In this document: one piece after another, positions 11,587 through 22,627 of the stretch | Position numbering within the stretch: position 1 is the first letter of the stretch | Layout: every line of letters starts with the position of its first letter | Assembly (NCBI GenBank): GCA_010645155.1 | Contig: CM021322.1 | Span: 8,305,168-8,369,167, forward strand | DNA: 64,000 nucleotides | Origin: Tigriopus japonicus | Taxonomy: Eukaryota > Arthropoda > Copepoda > Harpacticoida > Harpacticidae | Reading direction: 5' to 3' | Position numbers and translations under genes: made by a program | The notes under the pieces: generated by a model | The model's input: only the letters and a program-made list of their open reading frames with translations | Database searches by the model: none | Told to the model about the DNA's origin: nothing

Positions 11587-13459
11587 CAAACCACCCCACC
11601 GAGCACTTGCTTATCTTCTCATTTTGGCTAGATACACTAAGATAGATACTGGCTACCCTAGGCTAACACACGGTGCCCAATGGTTCATGCAGGTGATTGG
11701 TCAAGAGTGTTCTGTTGAACATTCAGCTGATTCTGACGAAGTTCAATAACAAACCAGAGTACTTCTTCTTTGTTGATTTTGTAGTGCTTTGACTTGGTGG
11801 TGGGGTTGCCAATTTACCTATGTGAAATCATATTCCCCTCTGTCTACCAGTCTTTATAAACATGTTTTTTTTCTTTAAAGAGCACCAAAAGGCAAGGCAT
11901 CCCTGACTTTTGTGACTTTTGAGCAGGGTTGCAAATTAATTCCCCGCTTCATTTCTTCCATGTGCACTGAAACACATTCTAGTCAACTCAACTGTGTTAT
12001 CACAATTTTACTCATCTATTTATACGTTTTAACCATTGACATTGTCATTTAATCATGTACAGTATATGACCATACATGTATATTTTTATTTAATTTTATA
12101 CTTCTGTTTTGACCTGCCTGACATGACCAAGAGTCGCAATCAACATCATTATTATTATTAAATTAAACTCAAATTCGTGTTTACTTACATATAAGAGCAA
12201 AGCACCCATTCTCCAAGAGGTAACCCTACCTTGAAACCCCCCGTGAAAAAACTTGCGCAAGGCCATATTTCACATCACTAAGAATTTGTTGTTAATCACC
12301 AGACATAAATCGGCCCTTGTTTAAACTCCACACTAACTGAAATTCACTTTTAGCATATCAGGTAAATACCTTAGACACATTTGCAGCAGGCTTGAGGATT
12401 TTTACTAACCAAACTGCACTATCAAATGAGCGAAGTAGTTTAGCTGTGTTTCTCAGAAGAAAAGGTTCCTTTAATCATGAACTTCGCCTTCCCGCATGAT
12501 GAAAGACGTCACAGACAGTCCGTGCCGGGTCGGGGAATCATAGATTTGATAGCCAATCTCTGCCTTTTAGTATCTCTAATTTTGGCTACCCTCTTGTTCC
12601 TCTGCACTTCGGCCTAGCTGACCAGCACAGATATGAGGATAAAAGGGCTAGATTCCACTAGATTTGGAATTGTTCACAACCTCTAATTTATGCCCAGTTT
12701 AACTATGGTGTCACTATATTTGCGCCATGGAGTCAATTCATTTTCACCAAAAGGTGGCTTTGCTCCATTTTTACTTATCATTGATATGCTTCCATATAGC
12801 TAATTACTAGGCACTCCTTCTCTAAACTTCAAATTTGATGTTACTTTTTGTAGCAAACAAACCAAGCGCATTTCATTGCGTTTACGCTTTTCAAATAAGA
12901 CAAATTGGTCTCGCTGATCTACATCCGTGCAAACTCGATCTGCTGGCCGAAGGACCATTTTCTTGACTCGTTGATACAAGTTGAAGTTGAAGGCCCTCCT
13001 GAGCTAAAAAATGAGCAAACTTGAACCCAATCAAGAATAAAGGGAACTTTTTATTATTTTTTTCAACTAGTTGTAGGTATGAAGCCCATCAACTTTTGCA
13101 TCCTTGAGAAAAATGCAATCAATTTTCCTCACTCTTTGAAACTGGGGTCGTTGGTTAGATCTAGCTCATCAAGCAATTGTTGGAGGTCAATGAAACGTTC
13201 AGCATTGAATAGTTTCCCGTCTTAGCTTTTCAGAAATGTAAGTTTCTTTCTTTTAGCACATGTGATTTTGGTAAATTGAAAGTTAAAAGGTGATCAAGGC
13301 AAGTCCTCCCACCGAAGCAACACATTTCAAACTTGTGTTGTCATCACGGTCGTACAGTACCGACTTTGTCGAAAACCATTAGAATCCCCCTATGGGCAAA
13401 AGGTTAAACAAAGAAGGAGCCCATCTAAAAAGTAAAAAAGACTTCATTGGTAGCACTAG
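11587..13459. other. No gene recognised
   Basis: AT-rich sequence with only short frames. It includes the LINE tail at 11980-12165 and the 8-bp target copy at 11587-11594. Nothing else was identified. Confidence 0.35.
11980..12165 (+). mobile_element. LINE-type 3' tail with (ATT)n
   Basis: It ends AGAGTCGCAATCAACATC followed by ATT trinucleotides. A related tail, GTCGCAATAAACATTAT, occurs at about 43035-43060, and the SINE at 28052-28290 ends in a similar CGCAATAAACATTAT. A shared tail with a short A/T-rich repeat is the recognition end expected for a non-LTR family. Confidence 0.45.
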
Positions 13460-14570
13460 CCTGCATTTGAAACTTGAAACATCAACAGATTTTTTCAAAA
13501 ATTCCAAGAATTATCCAACCTTGAGTGTATTTGAAATTGTAAAAGATTGGTTTTTGCAAAATGTATTTGAAGTGTTTTTTTTTATTATTTTTCTTGTTTG
13601 CGGATGCTTTTTTACCGCCACAAGGAATGGGATTCCTCATAAAGGAATGATCTTGGGTTAGGATAGAGCCAGTGAATGATCTTGAAAACATACAGTATCA
13701 GATACCTTTCATACCTTCTCTGAGTACTGTGCAGCCCTAATTTCTGGAGCCTCTCCCAATACGTAAGCTCTCTCATTCCTGCGATGTTCCTAGTGAAACA
13801 TCTTTGGACCTACTCGACCTTTTGCAAACCTGGCGAACTCATTGGAGCCCAAATGGGTGAGGCATCTTCAAGATGAGAATGAACAATCGACTTGAAATAA
13901 CACTGTCTTTGGACTTGAAAGTGCTTTAGATCCTGCCACACGTTTAAAATGCCTTACCTACTTTCAACTGGGTATGGTCATCAAACTTTCCATCATCTTG
14001 GATGACAACCCCCAAATCCTTCATGGACGATACCTGCCCAATATCACAACCTCCATTGTGTTTGGGTGGAACATCTAATTTTGACGCCCCGTACGTCATT
14101 GTGCAGAATTTCATACCGTTTAAAGAAATGTTACTCTTTACAAACCAAGAGTAGACTTTCTCCAAGCCATCAAGTGGACCTTTTGAGTCCTGACCATTTC
14201 TTCCTTAAACTAATTTTGTGTCATCAGCGGACGTAAAATTCAACCTTGAGGAACACCTGACTTGACATCATTAATGCCACTAAATGATCCTTCAACCCTA
14301 ACAACTTGCTTTCTATCACTCATGAAACTACTAATCCAATTCAGGACCTTACCCTGAATTCCAAACTCTTTGAGTTGATTGAGCAAAAGGCATGATCTGC
14401 CTTATCAAAGGCCGTGGCAAAGTCAAGATACACTACATCAACTGACTCGTGACTTTCAAGCTTGTCAATAATTTGTTCAATACTGGACTTCATGATTTTC
14501 TCAAAACCTTCCCAAAAACTTTTTCAATTGGGACACAAATGCCGGCAATGACTCTTTTGAATTGACATGA
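13460..14570 (-). pseudogene. LINE reverse-transcriptase relic (CR1/Jockey-like)
   Basis: On the minus strand, from about 14570 downward, it reads the middle and C-terminal parts of a non-LTR reverse transcriptase. A FDKADHAFCSIN-like block comes first, then the catalytic ADDTKL remnant at about 14216-14235. Next is SNISLNGMKFCTMTYGAS with MKDLGVVIQDDGKFDDH (13944-14165), followed by the YWERLQKLGLHS-like region and the 3' UTR motif GGAATCCCATTCCTTGTGG at 13618-13637. Stops and frameshifts break it. It is the same family as 29180-30320. The first 160 bp (13460-13620) match the tail flank at about 4230-4370. Confidence 0.7.
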
Positions 14571-15180
14571 TAAGAAGCAGGTGTTGTGACACCACCAAAC
14601 CTTGAAACAAAAAGCCCCGATGAATTGTGGTGCTGATGTTCTCAATGAGTCTTCAGAAGAAAAATGATGAAAAAATGGAAAGGTCTTGTTTACACCACCA
14701 AAACGTGGAACAAAAGTACGAAATAATTGTGGTGGAGATAAAGGTAATAGGAAAGGAATGACACGGTCACCATGCAGTCCTTGATCGAGGTCGGTAAGAA
14801 CTTGGACACGAGACAGTCAGAAATATGGAGAATACCAACAAGTATGGAATAAGTGATCAACTGTTGACCAACGGTCTAACAAGTTATTTTTACGGTATTC
14901 AGTAGGTCTTATGTAGTTAAATCGAATGCAGCCTACTGTACTTGCATGCTAAAACATTGAGTCCCTTTTTTTACATCATGGAATGGCGTTCTCAAGACGG
15001 TATATACTTTGGTTCGTATACATGTTTCATTTGGAGTAGCCTTTTTCCATTACCTGCACATGTGAATACGTCCAAACAACAGTTAATAAATGTTTTGGCA
15101 AAAAGTGCTTTCAAGCTCGGGTAGTTATTGAAGCTGACTAAAAATGACACGTCGAACAGCTGGGTTGTTTTAATTTTGAA
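14571..15180. other. Diverged direct repeat, no gene
   Basis: Two related blocks lie at about 14580-14640 and 14690-14750, sharing ACACCACCAAA, GGAACAAAA and AATTGTGGTG words. Otherwise this is AT-rich sequence between a LINE relic and the promoter of the acidic protein gene. Confidence 0.35.
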
Positions 15181-15182
15181 CA

Positions 15183-15190
15183 TATATATA
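15183..15190 (+). promoter_or_regulatory. TATA box of the acidic repeat protein gene
   Basis: TATATATA followed by a GA run, 65-72 bases before the start codon. This predicts transcription starting near 15212 and a short 5' leader of about 40 nt, as is common for strongly expressed secreted-protein genes in arthropods. Confidence 0.5.
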
Positions 15191-15254
15191 GAGAGAGAGA
15201 GGGCGGACAAGAGTTAGAAGGTATCACACAAATTGAACGTAACCAAACACCAGA

Positions 15255-16680
15255 CATGAAGAACTTCTTCCTTTTCGCTTGCCTTTACTCAACGATTGCT
15301 CTAAGCTACCAAGGTAAAACAAATTCCATATACATGTTGAAAAATGTATCAAACATTAAAACATCCCAATTTTGACAGTAAAAACTTGAATTTATTCATG
15401 CCTGGGTTCCTCATCTCTTACTTCTCTGCAACTTTGAAATTGATCATTATTAGCCTAGTGTCATATATACAGCTCCAAGCTCCACATTAAAGTACAAAAC
15501 TAGATTCTATATGACATGTTTTATTCCTTGGTTAACTCGGAAAGGACGTTTGCAAAAGCATGCGTTAGATTTTGTTAAATTTTGCTTAGTGATCCAAGCA
15601 AAAATGTAGTTTTTCTTTATCGAAAATTTATTTTTGATATTACATACTTTTTTACCGCGCGAGAAATTTAAAATTCAACGGGGAGTTATAGGTAGGTCCT
15701 CTCGAGTTCAAAAATGTTTAGCATAAAGCTCTCCTATATTGTTTTGGTAAAAATCTGTGTTTTCAACAACGTATGCAATGCATATATTTGTTGTTGCAAT
15801 GACATTTGTCACTTTAGACGATTCAAGGCAAAAGTTCTCAAATGTTCTAATGCTAAGAATGCTAAGTATGCATCATCATTGTTAATGTCACTTTAATACC
15901 TAATGTTTTCGCTCAGGTCCCATTGGAGAACCAGTGGAAGGAACCGTCGACGAATTTGCAAGCCTTGAAAAGGATCGTAAAAATGTTTTGGAGGAATTCG
16001 AAAACCTCGTCGCTAGTCGAGAAGATAAAAATGAAGAACTAATTGACTTTGATGTTGAAGATCGAGAGGATAACTTCTTAGCATCTGAGAGCTTCCTTGG
16101 TGGACCTCCGTTTGGCTTGAAAGAATTGGCCAATGAAGAACATGAAGCTGAAATTGAAGATTTCGAGGACGATCGCTTGGAAGGGGAAGAATTGGATTCG
16201 GAAAACTTTGATGAGGATCGCGAGGAAGATGATGAACTCAAACCAGAAGATTTGGACGAGGATCGTAACGAAGATGATGAACTCACCCCAGAAGATCTAG
16301 ATGAGGATCGTGAAGAAGATGACGAACTCAAACCAGAAGATCTAGATGAGGACCGTGAAGAAGATGATGAACTCAAACCAGAAGATTTGGATGAGGATCG
16401 TGAAGAAGATGATGAACTCATCCCAGAAGATTTGGATGAGGATCGTGAAGAAGATGATGAACTCATCCCAGAAGATCTAGATGAGGATCGTGAAGAAGAT
16501 GATGAACTCACCCCAGAAGAGCTAGATGAGGATCGTGAAGAAGATGATGAACTTGCACCAGAAGATTCGGATGAGGTTCGCGAGGAAGAAAAGGAACTCA
16601 AACCAGAAGAATTGGATGTGGATCACGAAGAAGATATGGAACAACCAGAAGAGGTTGTGGAGGAAGAAAAGGAAGAATGA
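15255..16680 (+). CDS. Secreted acidic protein with 15-residue repeats
   Basis: Exon 1 (15255 to about 15313) encodes MKNFFLFACLYSTIALSYQ, a typical cleavable signal peptide, and ends at GTAAAAC. Exon 2 starts after CTCAG at about 15917 and runs to the TGA at 16678-16680, reading GPIGEPVEGTVDEFASLEKD at its start. The mature part of about 250 residues is rich in Asp and Glu. From about 16198 to 16600 there are roughly nine copies of a 15-residue unit, EDREEDDELKPEDLD, varying mainly at the residue before Pro. An AATAAA lies about 115 nt after the stop. The protein should be secreted and strongly negative; calcium or mineral binding, or a glue or cuticle role, is a guess. I recognise no named family. 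The Ser-rich frame on the other strand is a shadow. Confidence 0.75.
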
Positions 16681-16794
16681 TGATTGATAAGACATCTCAA
16701 GAAAAAGGCTTTGATAAGGATCGCGACAAAGACCAGGAATTACTCTCAGCTTTCAATTTGTGTGGAAACAAAAGGACAATTATTGCTGTTTAAA

Positions 16795-16800
16795 AATAAA
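16795..16800 (+). terminator. Poly(A) signal of the acidic protein gene
   Basis: AATAAA about 115 nt past the stop codon of the acidic repeat protein. Confidence 0.6.
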
Positions 16801-17059
16801 TACATTTTGGAAAACAACATGAAAGATATGAGAAATATGAAGAGTGTTAAGCGTTAGTTTATATATCTGTGATGTATGATATCACAAATGTTCTGACTAG
16901 AATGGTTTCAGTGCGCATAAAAGAAATGAAGGTGAAGGCAAAGTATTCTGATTTTCTCTCGAGTTTTTAAGTTATATTACAAGAAATTATTTTTGATTAA
17001 ATTGAAGCAGTGAGGACATTTGTTCCATATTAGTGTCTATCCTCGTGGTCACGAATTCA
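16801..17059. other. Short intergenic region
   Basis: AT-rich sequence with no recognised feature. Confidence 0.3.
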
Positions 17060-18260
17060 GAACAAAGGGACCCGCAAAAGGCCGTGATGCATAGAGCTCC
17101 GCCTCCAGATAAAGCTGTTCGCTCCTAGGCGATGACAATGCTGGAGGAGAGCTTGTCTAATGCTGTGGTCCCTATCGAGACCCGCAGAATTCAGGACGAT
17201 CTTCTGTCCTTGTACTTGGATCTAGATTGCCCAGATTCACCCATCTGGTATACCACAATGTGATAATTGCAGACTTTATTTCTAAGGAATTGCACCTTAA
17301 GGGAAGTGATTTCTATGGGATTGTCCGCGCCGGAAGAGGACAACTATCTGTGAAAGTCGAAACGGTTCGCCAAATTGACATCGTGCAGAGGTTCGGAGGA
17401 AAAAGTTCTTCCAGAGAGAATCTGGAGGGAAAACCTGGTCGTGTTCAGTTCGTGAAGGCCAGAGCTTTTCGCCAATGAGATTTTTCAATGTACCCCGATG
17501 GATTACCAACGAGGAAATTCTAGCAACAATTTCCCCGTTTGCAAGAGTTATCGGTTCTATGGCTAGAAGGAGTTTTTGGAAAATTCAACGACTCCAGGCG
17601 TAAAGGTCATACTACTAGTCATCGAAGAGCTCAAGTCTCCTGTCAGGGTCCAGTTCCAGACTTCATTTCCATCAGAACCAGAAATTTCAGCAAATATTAT
17701 AGAGATCAAATACCTAAATGTTTGTGTGTCTTGAAAAGGGTCACTTGAGGGCCGATTGCCCTACCCTTGGCCGTGCTAAAATGACCGTCGCTCATGAAAA
17801 GAATCAAGACCCCCACCCCAATGATGCAGAGGTTTTAATCAACGAAGTACGAGAATGTCGAATCAAGTAGAGACGGTTGTATTGTCACTAATGGTTTGGA
17901 GGAAGCTGGCGAGCTCCTTCCGAACGGCGCTGAATGTTTGGATGGTCAATGCCAAAATAGAGCCTCAATTGGTGCTACTGAAGAAAGTTACTTGAATGAG
18001 AGTGACTCGGAAGCATCAGGAGGAGGCCGAATTTATTCCGAGGAGAATGAATGCTCAGACCCGAAATTTAACAAAAAGAAAGATCTCTGAAACTCAAACC
18101 AGAGCCCATCACCAAAAATAATACCGAAAGTGAGAAAAAGGAAAGAAAAGTTGGTGGTCAACATGAGAAGGTAACCCGCTCCACAAACCATGGAAACAGA
18201 ATTGATGATAACGTGCCCCAATGATCCCCTCTGATGTGAGAGGCCTTGATTAATTCTGGC
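17060..18260 (+). pseudogene. LINE ORF1/Gag-like relic with zinc knuckle
   Basis: A broken reading frame spread over several registers. It gives RRIQDDLLSLYLDLDC near 17190, a basic central part (17300-17480), then MRFFNVPRWITNEEILATI at about 17477-17535, which resembles the RRM-like strand region of non-LTR ORF1 proteins. Near 17718-17755 CLEKGHLRADC gives the last three ligands of a CCHC zinc knuckle; the first Cys is out of frame by one base. The sequence after it is acidic. Such proteins bind element RNA. At least three frame breaks make it a pseudogene. It may be the 5' part of one of the CR1/Jockey-like LINEs nearby. Confidence 0.5.
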
Positions 18261-18362
18261 ATTCATTCGTCTTTGTGTTTTTTCTTAATCATTGTGTATA
18301 CTCCCATAAGTATTTTTACCGGGTGGGCGCACATGTTTGACCAATTAATTTGTACGAAATTT

Positions 18363-19462
18363 TTATTTAGTAAGAATGTTAGAATTCGAAGAAATGTATT
18401 TAACAAAAGTTGTAGGTAAAGGTCCAAAATAGTACTTTTTCCATGAAATCGCCATGAGTCTAGAAAACGGCCTCAAAACGACCTCAGAAGGCCCTGCAGA
18501 CGCTGCTGTGTCGAGACTTTTGCCGAGACGCTTGTCGAGGTTGCGCCAGGACTTCGCGACGCGCCTCTTCAGAATGTCCACATTTGGTGCACGAGTTCTA
18601 CAGGCCTCCCTCTCGACACGCACCCATATGATGAAGTCCAATGGGTTCAGGTCGGGGGAGGACGGCGCCCACAAGTCTTTCGGCCAGAAAGTCGCGTTCT
18701 CGTCCAAGTACTTCTGGGTGATTTTAGCAATATGGGCGGGGCCCCATCCTGTTGAAACACGTATGACTTGTTGCCAGCGACTTTTTTCATCCATGGGATG
18801 AGTGTAGTTTTCAAGACATCGATGTTGTCCTTTGCTGTTAGGCGAAACCCGACGGGTAGGAATATCGGCGGCGACACCTTGCCCGTGGAGGCCACGATGC
18901 CCAAAAACATTACCGAGGCCGGGTACTTTGACCTCGATACTGACCTTGCGGGATCATCTGAGGGCTGACCGAGGTCCAAGTAGCGATCGTTTTGCCGGTT
19001 GACCACTGCATCGACGGGGAAGTTCTTCTCGTCTGAGAAGAACACGATCTCGGGCGCTTTTTTTCAAATAATTCAACAGCTTCTTAGACCTCTGCCGACG
19101 ATTTTTCCGGCCGACCTCAGATAATAGAGGCTGTCTTTTGACAACTAGGGAGCGGCCTCCGGCCTCTCGTGCGACCTTGCGGACCGTCTTCGGGTCGACA
19201 GTATAAGGTACTTCTTTGCGACGGACCTCATCGACTCGCGCGGGTGCTTCTTCAAGTAACTTGTGAAGGTTTTTTAAGTGGTTCCCAACTTTTTCAGCCT
19301 TTGATTTTTGGCTCGATTATCGACTAGATGCTGGCCATCGCGAATCCGGCGTCGAACTTTGCAGACAGTCGTCATGCCGACGCCCAAGGCCTTGCAAACG
19401 TCGCTAGTCTTGGTACCGGTGTGCAGCAGCGCTTCGATGGACTCTTGCTTAAAGTTCGACAT
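18363..19462 (-). pseudogene. mariner/Tc1-type transposase, frameshifted
   Basis: The minus-strand ATG at 19462 opens MSNFKQESIEALL, then an HTH (TSDVCKALGVGMTTVCK). After a stop the frame resumes with FFSDEKNF (first catalytic Asp shown), RYLDLGQPSDD and SYVFQQDGAP (second Asp). A one-base loss in the CCC run near 18737-18750 shifts to AHIAKITQKYLDEN, WAPSSPDLNPLDFIIW (third Asp) and a C-terminal helix region ending at 18363. About 36 residues separate the second and third Asp, so it is DDD-type and nearer the DD37D group than classic DD34D mariner. An 8-bp inverted match, GCGCACAT at 18327-18334 and ATGTGCGC at 19592-19599, is only a weak candidate for the termini. Confidence 0.8.
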
Positions 19463-20048
19463 GTCGAAAAATCGAGCGATTTTCGCAAAACTGCTTTGTT
19501 TATTTTGTAGAGGATAAATAAACGCTTCAATTTTGTCGCGAAAATTTAAAATCGGTCGGTTAGAAGTGTGTCTAAAAGGCCTATAAGCGTGATGTGCGCG
19601 AATTAAATCCCCATCCTGTATGTTTTTGCTCTACATGTTTTTACGTTAGTTGATTGATATCGCCTATTACAGTCCGACCTTGTGGTGTGTCTATCAACCT
19701 GAGGTGGTCGTTTTTTTAATTTTTTTTTCTCGGGATGCACGACCCAATAGATGAAGAGGGCTGGCTGCCCGAAATGTCCATGTTGGATAAGTGGAAAATT
19801 TAATCGAGGGTGAGCATTGGTTAGTGCCTTTGAATGTTCTGTCGATTGTTGCAAGCGAAATTAAAATACGCGATTTTTTTACGTCAAAAGCTCGGAGTTG
19901 TTGCTTAACAGGTGGTTTGGCAAGTTGACCATGTCCATATTTCTTTTGACCACTATCACCTTGAATGTGAACACTATAAGTGCAGTCCTTCACACACAAA
20001 AAACGTGACCCATCCCGTGCCCTAATTTATTCAGTTTAGGATGATAAC
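19463..20048. other. Flank between mariner and P-like relics
   Basis: Contains the right flank of the mariner copy and unassigned sequence. A minus-strand frame of 101 codons at 19694-19999 has no recognisable motif. Part of the upstream P-like transposase may lie here, but I could not read it. Confidence 0.35.
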
Positions 20049-20567
20049 TTGAAATTTCTTTCGAAATTTTCTGTCTGGATCTCTGATTGGAATTCGAAAT
20101 TAGAAGGCCAGGGAAAAGAGCGACAAAGTCTCACATCTTCCACCATGCTTGCCATGACTTTGTCCACCAAAACTCTCCAAGAATATGCCAAAGATATGTT
20201 ACATAGGCATGAGATCCAAAATGTACAGTACTTTTTGGGAAATTTCAATCTGGTCACATCAATCAGCCTGATTTGGTTGGAACCGACAACTTTCGGGAGG
20301 TATAATTATTTTACCTCTTGTCGACAGATTCTAGAGTCTGATAAGCCGTGGAGTGGATAAACTAATCTAAGTTTCATCCTTGGTGAACTTTGACAACATG
20401 CACGTTTGTGACATTTAAAAAAATGTTGGCCCCAAATCAGTGTCCGAAGGTGAAACCATCCATAATGCCGCTATAAAACTTCGATTGATGCTCAAGTTTC
20501 ATCCCGTTTCATCCCGTTTCTCATTTGGAGTCCATTGAAGACAGCAGTATTGGTTTCTACGGCCCGC

Positions 20568-20792
20568 GGTAAATAGGTCACAAGGTAAAAAGGTCACGGT
20601 AAATAGGTCACAGTAAAAAGGTCACCGTAAAACGGTCACGGTAAAAAGGTCACGAGGTAAATAGGTCACGGTAAAAAGGTCACAAGGTAAATAGGTCACG
20701 GTAGAAAGGTCATACGGTAAAAAGGTCACGGTAAAAAGGTCACGGTAAAAAGATCACAGTAAAAAGGTCACGGTAAAAAAGTCACAAGGTAA
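20568..20792 (+). repeat. Minisatellite array, left end
   Basis: About 15 units of GGTAAAAAGGTCAC or GGTAAATAGGTCAC, some with an extra A or AA before the next GG. This array forms the left inverted end of the surrounding element. Confidence 0.85.
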
Positions 20793-20989
20793 GGAATTCA
20801 AAAGCAGAAAAAGGCACAATGAGACTTCAAATTGAAATGATTTTCAAAAAATGTTGTTGAGCACATGGACTGTATGCCATACGATCCCTGTACATTTGCC
20901 AGTACAGTTTTAATTCTTTAAATCTTCTCGTGCTTTGACAAAAAAAAAATAACATAACATACAATGGTTATTCTAACTTTGATTGATTC

Positions 20990-21200
20990 ATAGGCTTTTT
21001 TGACAGATTCCGGCGTCTGAGGATGAGGTTCCAGGCCTTGGCAATCTTCTCTCAAGAGATCTTTTGTATTTCATTTGGTAACCTCGGCTTGGTACCCTCA
21101 GTCTCAACTATTGACCACACAATCAAGTCCAGGGCTTTTAGGTTCGGGGAGGACGGGGGCTACTTAAATTTGGCCCAGTAGCCGTCTATATCACCAGTTC
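20990..21200 (-). pseudogene. mariner-type transposase C-terminal remnant
   Basis: On the minus strand it reads PSSPNLKALDLIVWSIVE, the third-catalytic-residue block of mariner-like transposases, then EGTKPRLPNEIQ and EKIAKAWNLI. The same order is seen in the copy at 18363-19462, but the sequence differs enough to be another family. Stops break it. Confidence 0.55.
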
Positions 21201-21833
21201 CTAAACTGGGGGCTGTGAAGGATTTTTGAAAATTGATAAAATAGGTGAACTTGTCCAGATATAATGCTTGTTAATGATTCTGAATATCAGTATCTATCAG
21301 TCCTTCTTAACTTTGCCTCAAAACAATATTATTGTATTTGAAAACCAAGAAACCTACACTGAAGGTGTAACGTGCCACAAGAGGAATTTTTAGAGGAAAA
21401 CATGGACTTACATTGCACTCTCAATTTCCAGGATTGATCAACTGAATTTTCAATCGTCACTCACCTTGGTACTTTCAATTCCATTGCTTGGTTTGGTATC
21501 TTTAAAGCAGAATCTCAGCAGAGTCCTTGTTATTCTATTTTGAATTGTTATTGATTGAATTGAGTTGCGACCACGCCAACTTTGATTTTTGGTGTTAACT
21601 TTTGAAGATTAACAAGTTCAAATTACCTATAACCTATACCTTTGTTAAAGGGACACTCCTTGTTATTTGATTTAGTGAATTATTTGTTATTTGTTGCTGT
21701 TTAGTGTTACACTGCCGTTTCCTTAACGTCCAGTAAAGCCCCTGATTAATAAATCGTCTCAACCTCAGTTAAAGTACGATGTTCAGCCCAACAACATTAT
21801 GCGTTTGCAATGATTGCAAAACTTTTTTTCTCT

Positions 21834-22090
21834 TGTGACCTTTTTTTCCTTGTGACCTTTTTACCGTGACCTATTTACCGTGTGTCCTTTTTACTGTGAC
21901 CTATTCACCTTGTGACCTTTTTACTGTGACCTATTTGCCGTGTGACCTTGTTACTGTGACCTATTTACCGTGTGACCTTTTTACTGTGACCTATTTACCG
22001 TGTGACCTTTTTACTATGACCTATTTACCCCGTGACCTTTTTACTGTGACCTATTTACCTGTGACCGTTTTGCTTGTGACCTTTTTACCT
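21834..22090 (-). repeat. Minisatellite array, right end (inverted)
   Basis: Units GTGACCTTTTTACC and GTGACCTATTTACC are the reverse complement of the array at 20568-20792. A frame through it reads YLPCDLFTVT repeats and runs without a stop into the P-like transposase C-terminus. Confidence 0.85.
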
Positions 22091-22617
22091 ACAATCGGTT
22101 TCTACATTCCTGGTTATCTTGTGCGATCGTCAAGTGAAGTGTACCCAATGCTCAAACTTGGGGTCACAGGGCAAAACCTTAATGGTTTTAACATTGAAGA
22201 TGAAAAAGCCTCAACTTCCAATGGCCCTCGAAAGAGCTTTTTGGAGCAAATCAATTGTGGAGGGTTATCCAAACCAACTGATTTAGTCTACCTACCTTGT
22301 ATTCATACCTGGGGTATATTCTCGCAAATCATGGCAAACCAGGAAAGCAAGAAGTTTCTTTTAGAATGCCAACACCCAAGAGAGGTGTTTGCCAAAAGCT
22401 TTTGTTTGATCATTAGAAGCTCATTTGATACAGCTTCCATTTTGGAAGCCTCTTGTGGCAAAGGTCACTCTTATGAAGTTATTTGTGAAGAAATAGCCAA
22501 GAGAATGTTTAACTTTTTTTGGCAAAATTTTTACCAAAGAACAGAACACTGAAATTTACGACAGCAAGGAAAAGACAAAACAGTTTGACGCCTCCAAATC
22601 CAGCCCAGGGCCAAGAT

Positions 22618-22623
22618 AATAAA
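22618..22623 (+). terminator. Poly(A) signal after the P-like transposase
   Basis: AATAAA followed by an overlapping second AATAAA, 66 nt past the stop codon. This suggests that the 3' end of the original transposon gene is preserved. Confidence 0.45.
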
Positions 22624-22627
22624 TAAA

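Larger units (their letters stand above)
20561..22096. mobile_element. 1.5-kb element with minisatellite inverted ends
   Basis: The element is bounded by GGTTTCTAC on both sides (20552-20560, 22097-22105), a 9-bp target duplication. Its ends read GGCCCGCGGTAAATAGGTC and, reversed, GATTGTAGGTAAAAAGGTC. Each end is a long array of a 14-15 bp unit in opposite orientations. The roughly 1-kb middle holds a transposase remnant of mariner type, which is probably not its own enzyme. A 9-bp duplication and long inverted ends fit Mutator-like or Foldback-type elements; the class is inferred from these alone. Confidence 0.7.
20049..22552 (+). pseudogene. P-element/THAP9-like transposase, interrupted
   Basis: The left part (20049-20560) reads FLSKFSVWISDWNSKLEG and QEYAKDMLHRHEIQNVQYFLGNF, then in shifted frames GWNRQLSG- and YFTSCRQILESDKP-like text. 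This is the order seen in the catalytic RNase H region of P-type transposases. It reaches SIGFY, is cut by a 1536-bp insertion, and resumes at 22106 with IPGYLVRSSSEVYPMLKLG and NGPRKSFLEQINCGGLSKPT, ending at a stop at 22550-22552. AATAAA occurs at 22618. Removing the insertion plus one copy of the 9-bp duplication makes the frame continuous at SIGFYIPGYL. The left part has two or more frameshifts and the N-terminal THAP domain was not found, so it is a dead copy. Confidence 0.65.

Noticed and set aside
15900..16601. 233-codon Ser-rich frame on the minus strand
   Set aside because: It is the antisense shadow of the acidic repeat protein, whose signal peptide, splice sites and poly(A) signal are on the plus strand.
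18327..19599. GCGCACAT/ATGTGCGC as mariner terminal repeats
   Set aside because: Only eight bases match and the rest of the flanks do not pair; too short to define the element.
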